DNA from: Candidatus Delongbacteria bacterium
GTDB lineage: Bacteria > UBA4055
Length of the DNA: 6,214 nt
Direction: 5' to 3'
NCBI GenBank assembly: GCA_013139625.1
Contig: WTAK01000237.1
Span: 1 to 6,214, forward strand
Under the pieces are notes generated by a model. That model ran no database searches and had not been told where the DNA came from. It saw nothing but the letters and a program-made list of their open reading frames with translations. Both the position numbers and the translations under genes were made by a program. How positions within the stretch are numbered: the stretch's first letter is position 1; each line of letters begins with the position of its first letter. This document shows, in pieces, positions 1-6,138 of this stretch.

Positions 1-263
1 GTGATATTGATTATGAATATATGGTTTGGCAGGAGTGGAAGGAAGGTTATGCTAGGTTTATTGAGAATCGTATTTTGGAATTGATGAATATGCCTTTGAT
101 AAAAGGATATAGCAAATTACAAGGTCGAGTAAGTTTTTATGATTCCGGAGCACTGAACTTTGATATTTTGTTGAAAGATGGAAAAGGTAGTAAGGATTTG
201 AAAGGGTTATTTGAAAAAATGTTTTATAATTTCAGATTTCACACTGCGAAGGATCTACCCTAA
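1..263 (+). CDS. C-terminal part of a protein with a TonB/TolA-like C-terminal domain (5' end outside window)
   Basis: The reading frame is open from the first bases of the window to a TAA at 261-263. The ATG at 21 is therefore probably internal, and the gene starts upstream. About 86 residues are visible. The pattern is an amphipathic helix with 'YARFIENRI', then 'LQGRVSFYDSGALNFDILLK', then a helix ending 'FHTAKDLP' at the stop. This order of helix, two beta-strands with a G-rich turn, helix and Pro-containing end resembles the C-terminal domain of TonB/TolA-type proteins, which link inner-membrane energy or structure to the outer membrane. The resemblance is by eye only. No membrane anchor or proline-rich linker is visible because the N-terminus is missing. 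If correct, it suggests a diderm host. It could also be an unrelated alpha/beta domain. The stop is followed within 7 bases by the inverted-repeat cluster at 270-395. Confidence 0.5.
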   Translation, partial: DIDYEYMVWQEWKEGYARFIENRILELMNMPLIKGYSKLQGRVSFYDSGALNFDILLKDGKGSKDLKGLFEKMFYNFRFHTAKDLP

Positions 264-269
264 TTTTTC

Positions 270-361
270 TCTCCGTCCAAATCGGCAATTCAACAGGACG
301 GAGATTCCTACGATACTGCTATAAAATACCTCGAACTAAGAGGTTAAGAATTTGAATTGCC
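270..361. repeat. Two interleaved perfect inverted repeats (possible pseudoknot-forming RNA element)
   Basis: A 9-base perfect inverted repeat pairs 270-278 (tctccgtcc) with 296-304 (ggacggaga). A 10-base perfect inverted repeat pairs 284-293 (ggcaattcaa) with 352-361 (ttgaattgcc). The left arm of the second lies inside the loop of the first, which is the strand order of an H-type pseudoknot: connectors of 5 and 2 bases and a long third loop of 47 bases. That long loop holds a small hairpin, 328-332 with 340-344 (acctc/gaggt). There is no T-run after the 270-304 stem, so it is not a canonical terminator. The cluster starts 7 bases after the upstream stop codon, so it could be a 3'-UTR structure, a small RNA or a repeat remnant. 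The repeats are seen directly; any function is inference. Confidence 0.55.
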
Positions 362-395
362 TTGATTTTTGTAACTTTTCATCAAGGAAAAGTTA
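360..395. repeat. Two overlapping, mutually competing hairpins
   Basis: A 7-base perfect stem pairs 360-366 (ccttgat) with 381-387 (atcaagg). An 8-base perfect stem pairs 372-379 (taactttt) with 388-395 (aaaagtta). The arms alternate with no bases between the two right arms, so both stems cannot easily form together; the arrangement looks like two alternative folds. Neither strand has a T-run after a stem, so a simple terminator is unlikely. The first stem shares bases 360-361 with the 10-base repeat that ends at 361, so the whole 270-395 stretch is one connected repeat cluster. It may be part of a dispersed intergenic repeat; that cannot be tested from this window. Confidence 0.45.
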
Positions 396-413
396 AGAAA
401 TAAAATTAATCAG

Positions 414-441
414 TTGACAAAACATATGATAAGTATTAAAT
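414..441 (+). promoter_or_regulatory. Possible sigma-70-type promoter for the nuclease-ATPase gene
   Basis: A perfect TTGACA lies at 414-419, followed after 16 bases by TTAAAT at 436-441 (four of six matches to TATAAT). A perfect TATAAT lies further on at 451-456, but it is 31 bases from the TTGACA, and the hexamer at its own -35 position (428-433, gataag) is poor. Either could be used. The region is AT-rich, so chance matches are expected. The leader from here to the start codon would be roughly 65-80 bases. Confidence 0.35.
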
Positions 442-460
442 ATCTAAAATTATAATAAAT

Positions 461-476
461 AGCAAGTGAGCTTGCT
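461..476. promoter_or_regulatory. Small perfect hairpin or operator-like palindrome before the nuclease-ATPase gene
   Basis: Six-base arms agcaag (461-466) and cttgct (471-476) flank the loop tgag. The element starts 5 bases after the TATAAT at 451-456. If that hexamer is the -10, the palindrome covers the transcription start and the first transcribed bases, a usual place for a repressor site or a 5'-end stabilising hairpin. It sits 53 bases before the start codon and does not hide the Shine-Dalgarno. Function is inference. Confidence 0.35.
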
Positions 477-518
477 GATAAGAAAATTGGTACTGTTAAT
501 TATTTTCAAATAAAATTC

Positions 519-522
519 AGGA
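519..522 (+). promoter_or_regulatory. Shine-Dalgarno of the nuclease-ATPase gene
   Basis: AGGA at 519-522 lies 7 bases before the ATG at 530. It is short but correctly spaced, and it supports this ATG as the start. It also fits the nuclease domain, whose first helix begins within the first 20 residues. Confidence 0.5.
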
Positions 523-529
523 TTATTAT

Positions 530-3214
530 ATGTCAATATATTGCAAATATGATTCCCTTAAAAATGAAAGTGATGTTGAACAAAAATTTATTTTCAAATT
601 TTTATCAAGTGAAAATCCTAGAGGTTTAAATTTTAGAGATTCGGATATTCAAACAAAACATACATTAAAGCGTCATTTAATTGGTAAAAGTAAACCAAAA
701 TACTACTATCCTGATTATCTAATAACATTGAGAGGAATACCCTTATTAGTTGTCGAAGCAAAAACACCTAATAGTGATTTGGATACTGCATTCTCAGAAG
801 CTCGATTATATGCTGATGAAGTAAATGCTGCTTTTCCGCATAATTTGAATTTATGCAATAAAATAATTGTAAGTAATGGTACTGAAACTTGGGCTGGTTA
901 TAATGACCAAGCAGAACCGGTACATAGGCTATTATTTGAAGATTTTAAGGTTGAGAATAAAAAGTTTTATGAATTATTAAAATTTTGTTCAAAAAAAGAA
1001 TTATTAAATGAAGTAAATAAACCGTTTCTTGAAACGAGAGGAAAAACTGTATTTAATACCCCTGTCTCTGAACTTGGTGGTCAAAGAGTACAAGATGAGG
1101 AGCTCGTAGAAAACACTTATGGTAGAACTTTAATTTTTGAAAATAGGGCAATTTTCGATCCTGAAACTGAAGATGATAGGATTGAAATTGTTAAAAATGC
1201 TTACATAACTTCAGCTAAACGTGAACAGCATATTGAACCAATGTATAGAGAAATAAAAAAAGTAAAACTACCAAGTCATGTTAATTCAACTTTAGTATCA
1301 ACAGAATCACCTACTGAAATAGTTGATAAATTACATAGACATATTAATATGAAAGAAGTTTCTTATTCTTTAATGTTGTTAATAGGTAATGTTGGGAGTG
1401 GTAAAACTACTTTTGTAAGGTACTTCAAAGAAATTGTTTTAAGTAAGGATTACAATCAATTATCAAAGAAGTGTGAATGGATTTTTGTAAATATGAATCC
1501 AGCACCAGTGAATAAAGAAGAAATTTATAAATGGATAAAGAATATAATTGTTAAAGATATTAAATTAGCTAATCCAACAACTAATTTTAATGATTTAGAT
1601 ATTATGAAAAGATTATATAAAAAAGATATTAAAGAATTTGAGGAAGGAATCGGTAAAATAATTATTGATGACACCAATAAATACAATAGCGAATTATATA
1701 AAGTGGTTTCTAAATGTGCTCAAGATGAGGATAAAACATTATTAGCAATACTTAGTTATCTGAAAGAAATAAAGAGAAAAGTACCAATAATTGTTCTAGA
1801 TAATTGTGATAAAAGAAATAGAGATGAGCAGCTATTGATGTTTGAAGTTGCTCAGTGGATTAAGGAAACATATAAAAGTATTATAATACTTCCCATGAGA
1901 GATAGTACATACGATAATTACAAAAACGAACCACCACTAGATACAGTCGTTAAAGATTTAGTTTATAGAATAGATCCTCCTGATTTATTAAAAGTTTTAC
2001 AAGCTAGATTAGAATACATTTATAGGATTAAAAAGAATGAAAGGGATAGTTATACCTTGGAAAATGGTATTGAGGTGATTTTAACCAATTCTGAGCAAAT
2101 TGAATATTTCAAAAGTATCCTAATGGTAATAAGGAAAAATTCCTGGTCAAGAAGTATATTCTATAGCCTGTCAAATAGAAATATTAGAGGAGGAATTCAA
2201 TTATTTGAAGACTTTTGCCGAAGCGGGCATATTAATTCAGAAGATTTTTTCTTAATAAGAACAACAGATAATCATCTTATTCCTCAATTCAAAGTAATGA
2301 ATGCCCTATTAAGGAAGAATAGAAAATATTTTAGTGATGAAAAATCAAATTTTATAAACTTATTTCATTCCAAGTATGAAGATGATTTTCCAGATCCATT
2401 CATAAGAGTTGATCTTTTAAAATGGCTAAAAAATAATTATACAGTAAATGGACCAAATCTGATTCAAGGTTTTCATAAAATTGATAATATCATAAAAGAT
2501 TTACAAGCTATTGGTCATGACTCTATTGTATTATTTAGAGAGGTAAAAACTCTTATAAAAAGAGGATTAATATTTTCTGAATCACAATCAAGTGAAGTCA
2601 CCCACGATGATTTAATTAAAATTTCACCATCAGGTTCTATTCATTTAAAGTTATTGAAGAACATAAGCTATTTAGGGGCTTGTTCGGAAAATGTTATTTA
2701 TAAAAATGCAACAATAATGACTAGGATATCCAAAAGAATTGCAAAGGACGATTATCTTAGAAAGGTACCGTTGATTTCTAACGCATTTGATATGCTTGAG
2801 TATCTAATGAAATACAAAAGTGAATTTTTATCTCGACCTGAAGCTTATTTAAAAGATGATGCATGCCTAAAGATTTACGATTTAGAAGAATCAAACGCTG
2901 TATTAGACCAAATTCTAATAGAAGATAATCAGCTAATACTTTATAAATTCATCAGAGATAATCCTAAAGGTACTATAATTCGATGTAAAATTGAAAAGAA
3001 ACAATCCGATTACTTGATATGTAGTCTTGATTTTAATAATTCCTACATACGAGGATTTGCTTCAACAAGTATGAAGAAATTCAAACTAGGACATGATACC
3101 TACATGAAATTAAATAATGGAGATGAAATCTTATGTAAGATAATCGACTATGATTATGAACACCATAACTTTCAACTTGAGTTTATCAAAAGTATAAATG
3201 AGGTAGAATCTTAA
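530..3214 (+). CDS. PD-(D/E)xK nuclease (HsdR_N-like) fused to a P-loop AAA/STAND-like ATPase with C-terminal winged-helix and S1/OB-like domains; putative defence protein
   Basis: This 894-residue protein has a multi-domain build typical of prokaryotic defence proteins. Residues 1-140 match the HsdR_N / PD-(D/E)xK nuclease pattern: acidic helix with E17, D62 in 'PDY', E76 and K78 in 'VVEAK', then 'EARLYA' (90-95) where many relatives have QxxxY. The ATPase has Walker A GNVGSGKT (286-293), a Walker B-type strand 'PIIVLDNCD' (419-427, D424), a sensor-like R457 after a hydrophobic strand, and 'NIR' (551-553), which resembles the sensor-2 region of AAA+/Orc-like proteins. Residues about 625-715 look like a winged helix ('LLKWL', 'ISPSGSIHL'). 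Residues about 814-894 look like an S1/OB fold ('GTIIRCKIE', 'IRGFASTS', 'NGDEILCKIIDYD', 'QLEF'). No DEAD/DEAH helicase motif is present, so it is not HsdR. No TPR array is evident, unlike Avs proteins. A likely role is sensing foreign nucleic acid or protein, ATP-driven switching and DNA cleavage; this is inference. The gene stands alone, is more AT-rich than lepA, and converges on lepB. Confidence 0.8.
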   Translation: MSIYCKYDSLKNESDVEQKFIFKFLSSENPRGLNFRDSDIQTKHTLKRHLIGKSKPKYYYPDYLITLRGIPLLVVEAKTPNSDLDTAFSEARLYADEVNAAFPHNLNLCNKIIVSNGTETWAGYNDQAEPVHRLLFEDFKVENKKFYELLKFCSKKELLNEVNKPFLETRGKTVFNTPVSELGGQRVQDEELVENTYGRTLIFENRAIFDPETEDDRIEIVKNAYITSAKREQHIEPMYREIKKVKLPSHVNSTLVSTESPTEIVDKLHRHINMKEVSYSLMLLIGNVGSGKTTFVRYFKEIVLSKDYNQLSKKCEWIFVNMNPAPVNKEEIYKWIKNIIVKDIKLANPTTNFNDLDIMKRLYKKDIKEFEEGIGKIIIDDTNKYNSELYKVVSKCAQDEDKTLLAILSYLKEIKRKVPIIVLDNCDKRNRDEQLLMFEVAQWIKETYKSIIILPMRDSTYDNYKNEPPLDTVVKDLVYRIDPPDLLKVLQARLEYIYRIKKNERDSYTLENGIEVILTNSEQIEYFKSILMVIRKNSWSRSIFYSLSNRNIRGGIQLFEDFCRSGHINSEDFFLIRTTDNHLIPQFKVMNALLRKNRKYFSDEKSNFINLFHSKYEDDFPDPFIRVDLLKWLKNNYTVNGPNLIQGFHKIDNIIKDLQAIGHDSIVLFREVKTLIKRGLIFSESQSSEVTHDDLIKISPSGSIHLKLLKNISYLGACSENVIYKNATIMTRISKRIAKDDYLRKVPLISNAFDMLEYLMKYKSEFLSRPEAYLKDDACLKIYDLEESNAVLDQILIEDNQLILYKFIRDNPKGTIIRCKIEKKQSDYLICSLDFNNSYIRGFASTSMKKFKLGHDTYMKLNNGDEILCKIIDYDYEHHNFQLEFIKSINEVES

Positions 3215-3237
3215 TATATGGAATTAAAAATCCTTCC

Positions 3238-3894
3238 CTACTCCACTCCTCTAAAAAACCGGCTCCAGCGGAAATCCCCATTGCCATCAATAGAAGAATA
3301 AATAATAAACGCCTTCACGATGACATCCTTCGCCTCAACAAGCCCAAAAGACCTTGAATCGTAACTCAAACCCCTATTATCCCCAAGTACAAAAATAAAA
3401 CCTAAAGGAACAATAAAAGGCGGCACATCCTCAATCTGATCCTTCGAGAAAAAAGTCGATACCTTATCATTATATATTTCTACCAACATACCATTAACAA
3501 GAACCTCTCCATTTTTTATCTCAATGGTTTGCCCCGCTCCAGCAACACACCTTTTAATATATTTCTCAGGTCGTGTCGGTAATTGCTTATCAATAACAAT
3601 AATATCCCCGATCTCTATTTCATTCACAGCTGGAAATCTGAAAGAGGGTAGTCCAAAAGTAAAATTGATAAATGGAATTGTAACCTTATTTGGAGTCTTT
3701 GCACCGTATGAAAGTTTATTGATCAAGACAAAATCATTGGGGAGTAAAGTGTCCATCATGGAAACAGAGTTCACCCTGTAAAATTCAAAAAATATTGCCT
3801 TTGAAAGTAGAATAAATATTAATAGAATAAGAAAAAGGAAATACTTTATATTCCCTTTTTTCTTTTTTGTATTTATTTCAACTGAATTAGTCAT
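3238..3894 (-). CDS. lepB: Signal peptidase I
   Basis: This 218-residue protein is a membrane-anchored type I signal peptidase, which cuts signal peptides from exported preproteins on the outer face of the cytoplasmic membrane using a Ser-Lys dyad. Residues 1-17 are basic (KKKK at 10-13), followed by one membrane segment at about 18-36. The family boxes are present in order: 'NSVSMMDTL' with catalytic S45, 'KYIKR' with catalytic K114, and 'GDNR' (171-174) followed by 'SYDSRSFG' (177-184). One oddity is D48, where the family usually has Pro (SxSMxPT). The insert with 'YGAKTP' and 'LPSFRFP' (63-88) is of the kind seen in Bacteroidota-like enzymes. The ATG overlaps the end of lepA by 8 bases, and no good Shine-Dalgarno precedes it, so translational coupling to lepA is likely. 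The stop codon lies 23 bases from the stop of the converging nuclease-ATPase gene, with no clear terminator between them. Confidence 0.95.
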   Translation of the reverse strand: MTNSVEINTKKKKGNIKYFLFLILLIFILLSKAIFFEFYRVNSVSMMDTLLPNDFVLINKLSYGAKTPNKVTIPFINFTFGLPSFRFPAVNEIEIGDIIVIDKQLPTRPEKYIKRCVAGAGQTIEIKNGEVLVNGMLVEIYNDKVSTFFSKDQIEDVPPFIVPLGFIFVLGDNRGLSYDSRSFGLVEAKDVIVKAFIIYSSIDGNGDFRWSRFFRGVE

Positions 3895-5683
3895 CTAACT
3901 TAAGCAATGCCAAGAATGCTTCCTGAGGAAGTTCAACAGATCCGATCTGCTTCATTCTCTTCTTACCTTTTTTCTGCTTCTCTAAAAGCTTTCTCTTACG
4001 GGAAATATCACCACCGTAACATTTTGCAGTAACATTCTTCCTCAAAGCTTTCACAGTAGTTCTGGCAATGATCTTTGATCCAATACCTGCCTGAATTGCA
4101 CAATCAAATTGCTGTCTCGGAATTATATCCTTCAACTTTCTACAAATCTTCTGACCATAGCTAAAAGACTTATCTCTATGAATAATAGCTGCAAGTGCAT
4201 CCACTTTTTCACCATTAAGCATAATGTCAAGTTTGATCATATCAGCAGGTTGATAATCTGATACTTCATAGTCAAAAGAAGCATAACCACGAGAAATAGA
4301 TTTTAATTTATCGAAGAAATCAAAGATAACTTCAGAAAGTGGAAAGTCATATTTTAGAACGACTCTATTTTCATCAAGATAATCCGTTGATTTAAAAAGT
4401 CCTCTTCTTTCAAGTGAAAGTTTCATGATCGGACCAATATGTTCAGTCAAAGTAATGATCGAAGCTGTAATATAAGGTTCTTCAATTTTAACGATCATAT
4501 CATTTGCGTTCATATCACGGGGATTATTGATCTCTTCAATATCACCAGTCTGTTTATGTATCTTATATGTAACACTTGGAAAAGTATTTATCACTGAAAG
4601 ATTATATTCTCTTTCAAGTCTTTCATGGATGATCTCCATATGCAAAAGTCCCAGATATCCTATACGGAAACCAAATCCTAAAGCCGTTGAACTCTCAGGT
4701 TCATAGACTAGAGAAGAATCGTTTAGCTGTAATTTTTCAAGTGATTCCTTTAAGTCTTCATAATCTTCTGTGTTAACAGGGAAAACTCCGGAAAAAACCA
4801 TTGGTTTTATATCCTGATAACCTGCCAAAGATACTTTATCTTTATTATTCTCTAAAGTAACAGTATCACCAACTTTTATATCCTTTGCGATCTTTGTACC
4901 CGTTATCAAATAACCTACATCTCCGGCTTTAAGAGTATCCTGCTTGAACCTTTCCATCTTTAATGTTCCGATCTCCTCAACAACGAAATCCAATTCATTA
5001 TTAATAAGCCTAATCTTATCACCTTTTTTGATAATTCCATTCACTACTTTAATATAAGCAATAGCTCCCCTGAATTGATCAAACATCGAGTCAAAAATAA
5101 GAGCTTGTAATGGTTTTTCTTCATCTCCGGGTGGGCTTGGAATAACTTCAACTATCTTCTCTAGTAATCCCTCAATACCTTCACCCGTTTTTGCCGAAGT
5201 AAAAATAATTTCATCATCATCACAACCTAACAGGTCAATAACCTGCTGTGCCACAACCTCAGGCTGAGCTGCAGGAAGATCGATCTTATTTATCACAGGG
5301 ATTATCTCAAGATCCTGTTCCATTGCCAGATATAGATTAGAAAGTGTCTGAGCTTCAATACCTTGAGAAGCATCAACTACAAGAACTGCACCTTCACAAG
5401 CTGCGATACTTCTTGAAACTTCATAAGTAAAATCCACATGCCCCGGTGTATCGATCAAATTTAAAACATAATTTTTTTTATCACTATTGGTATATTCCAT
5501 TCTTATGGCATGTGATTTGATCGTAATACCACGTTCCTGCTCTAACTCCATATCATCAAGAGTTTGTTTCTTGATGTCTCTATCGGCAATAGTACCGGTA
5601 AGTTGTAACATTCTATCTGCCAAAGTAGATTTACCATGGTCAATATGTGCTATTATACAAAAATTTCTAATATTATCATTCAT
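3887..5683 (-). CDS. lepA: Translation elongation factor 4 (ribosome-associated GTPase LepA/EF4)
   Basis: A full-length 598-residue EF4, the usual size for the family. It is a ribosome-binding GTPase related to EF-G that acts on elongation or on ribosome assembly and initiation; its exact role in cells is still debated. The G motifs are intact: G1 'AHIDHGKS' (12-19), the G2 region 'RGITIK' (51-56), G3 'DTPGH' (78-82), G4 'NKID' (132-135) and G5 'SAK' (163-165). The beta-barrel and EF-G-like domains follow, for example '[10 protein letters not shown]'. The LepA-specific C-terminal domain is present, with its strongly basic stretch at about 560-580 and the typical end '[13 protein letters not shown]'. 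The start ATG at 5683 gives the standard N-terminus '[15 protein letters not shown]'. Only a weak purine-rich site (gtgaaag) precedes it. It is the first gene of a lepA-lepB operon, with its own promoter at 5722-5750. Confidence 0.97.
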   Translation of the reverse strand: MNDNIRNFCIIAHIDHGKSTLADRMLQLTGTIADRDIKKQTLDDMELEQERGITIKSHAIRMEYTNSDKKNYVLNLIDTPGHVDFTYEVSRSIAACEGAVLVVDASQGIEAQTLSNLYLAMEQDLEIIPVINKIDLPAAQPEVVAQQVIDLLGCDDDEIIFTSAKTGEGIEGLLEKIVEVIPSPPGDEEKPLQALIFDSMFDQFRGAIAYIKVVNGIIKKGDKIRLINNELDFVVEEIGTLKMERFKQDTLKAGDVGYLITGTKIAKDIKVGDTVTLENNKDKVSLAGYQDIKPMVFSGVFPVNTEDYEDLKESLEKLQLNDSSLVYEPESSTALGFGFRIGYLGLLHMEIIHERLEREYNLSVINTFPSVTYKIHKQTGDIEEINNPRDMNANDMIVKIEEPYITASIITLTEHIGPIMKLSLERRGLFKSTDYLDENRVVLKYDFPLSEVIFDFFDKLKSISRGYASFDYEVSDYQPADMIKLDIMLNGEKVDALAAIIHRDKSFSYGQKICRKLKDIIPRQQFDCAIQAGIGSKIIARTTVKALRKNVTAKCYGGDISRKRKLLEKQKKGKKRMKQIGSVELPQEAFLALLKLDD

Positions 5684-5721
5684 TCTATATCTTTCACTTA
5701 ATTAGTTATATCTCCGCTGTG

Positions 5722-5750
5722 AATATACTTGAAGTAAGCTGAATAATCAA
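5722..5750 (-). promoter_or_regulatory. Sigma-70-like promoter of the lepA-lepB operon
   Basis: Read on the minus strand, TTGATT (5750-5745) is followed after exactly 17 bases by TATATT (5727-5722). These are four and five matches of six to TTGACA and TATAAT at ideal spacing. Transcription would start near 5715, giving a leader of about 30 bases before the lepA ATG. The promoter begins immediately after the T-run of the upstream gene's terminator, so lepA-lepB is a unit separate from the zinc-ribbon gene. Confidence 0.6.
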
Positions 5751-5752
5751 AT

Positions 5753-5780
5753 AAAAAAAAGCTGCTTTGAAAGCAGCTTT
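5753..5780 (-). terminator. Intrinsic terminator after the zinc-ribbon gene
   Basis: The arms aaagctgctt (5758-5767) and aagcagcttt (5771-5780) form a perfect 10-base stem around a 3-base loop. On the minus strand the stem runs into eight T residues (complement of A5753-5760). The stem begins 25 bases past the stop of the zinc-ribbon gene. The plus-strand side is also T-rich (tttaaataatttt), so some bidirectional action is possible, but no plus-strand gene ends here. Confidence 0.88.
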
Positions 5781-5805
5781 AAATAATTTTATTTTATGTC
5801 AACGA

Positions 5806-6033
5806 CTATCCGAATATGGTTTTCTTTATTATATTCTCTGTACTTCTATGACTTTTATGTAATAAATGTTTTTCTTCGTAGAGTTTGGTTTCAACCGTAC
5901 CATCTTTATTGATCGTTACAATAGTTCTGTTTCCGCAGTAACCACAACCCAGGTACTTTTTCTCCGGGGTGTAAGTGATTTCTCCAATTTCTTTTTCACA
6001 GTGAGAACATTTGATCTTGATCTTTTCTTTCAT
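5806..6033 (-). CDS. Small zinc-ribbon protein of unknown function
   Basis: This 75-residue protein has two CxxC knuckles, C9-x2-C12 and C30-x2-C33. They are set in short beta-strands ('KIKCSHCEKEIGEITY' and 'LGCGYCGNRTIV'), the build of a one-zinc ribbon. The remaining tail (about 45-75) is charged and rich in Lys and His ('EEKHLLHKSHRS'), with no membrane segment. A strong Shine-Dalgarno fixes the start, and a strong terminator follows the stop, which supports it as a real single-gene unit despite its size. I do not recognise a named family. Zinc ribbons of this kind may bind RNA, DNA or a protein partner. A link to the neighbouring metal-type transporter gene cannot be shown. Confidence 0.8.
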   Translation of the reverse strand: MKEKIKIKCSHCEKEIGEITYTPEKKYLGCGYCGNRTIVTINKDGTVETKLYEEKHLLHKSHRSTENIIKKTIFG

Positions 6034-6040
6034 TTTGGAT

Positions 6041-6045
6041 CCTCC
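6041..6045 (-). promoter_or_regulatory. Strong Shine-Dalgarno of the zinc-ribbon gene
   Basis: On the minus strand GGAGG (6045-6041) stands 7 bases before the ATG at 6033. It is the best ribosome-binding site in the window. It decides the start of this small gene and shows that the host uses SD-led initiation at least here. Confidence 0.75.
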
Positions 6046-6074
6046 GTAAAATAGATTAACATTTATGTAAAAAC

Positions 6075-6099
6075 TACATTAACTTATACTATTAATGTA
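6075..6099. repeat. AT-rich inverted repeat between the permease and zinc-ribbon genes
   Basis: Perfect 8-base arms tacattaa (6075-6082) and ttaatgta (6092-6099) flank a 9-base spacer. It lies 40 bases past the permease stop and 42 bases before the zinc-ribbon start. On the minus strand the second arm is followed by gttttta, so it could be a weak terminator of the permease gene. The dyad with an AT-rich spacer would equally suit a repressor operator for the zinc-ribbon gene. No convincing -35/-10 pair was found around it. Confidence 0.4.
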
Positions 6100-6138
6100 A
6101 TGATTTTGTTTCTTAAAACCAAAGAAATAAAATATTTT

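Noticed and set aside
270..304. Intrinsic terminator after the TonB/TolA-like gene
   Set aside because: The stem is perfect, but the 17-base loop is long and no T-run follows it (ttcctacg). On the minus strand the stem is followed by A residues.
284..361. Small transposable element (MITE) with 10-base terminal inverted repeats
   Set aside because: No target-site duplication is visible at the outer ends, and one copy in the window cannot show mobility. It is kept only as an inverted repeat.
530..3214. Type I restriction enzyme subunit HsdR
   Set aside because: Only the N-terminal nuclease domain matches. The Walker B-type segment is 'LDNCD' rather than DEAD/DEAH, helicase motifs are absent, and no hsdM or hsdS lies nearby.
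530..3214. Avs (AVAST) family protein
   Set aside because: The nuclease-ATPase order is similar, but no TPR-like repeat array is visible in the C-terminal half, which instead ends in winged-helix-like and S1-like stretches and is short for an Avs.
3524..3781. Plus-strand reading frame opposite lepB
   Set aside because: It lies wholly within the clearly identified signal peptidase gene, has no ribosome-binding site or family pattern, and is a shadow.
5487..5705. Plus-strand reading frame opposite the start of lepA
   Set aside because: It is antisense to the conserved G domain of LepA, with no motif of its own.
5866..6054. Plus-strand reading frame opposite the zinc-ribbon gene
   Set aside because: The minus-strand gene has a strong Shine-Dalgarno, two CxxC pairs and a terminator. 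The plus-strand frame has none of these and only reflects the complement.
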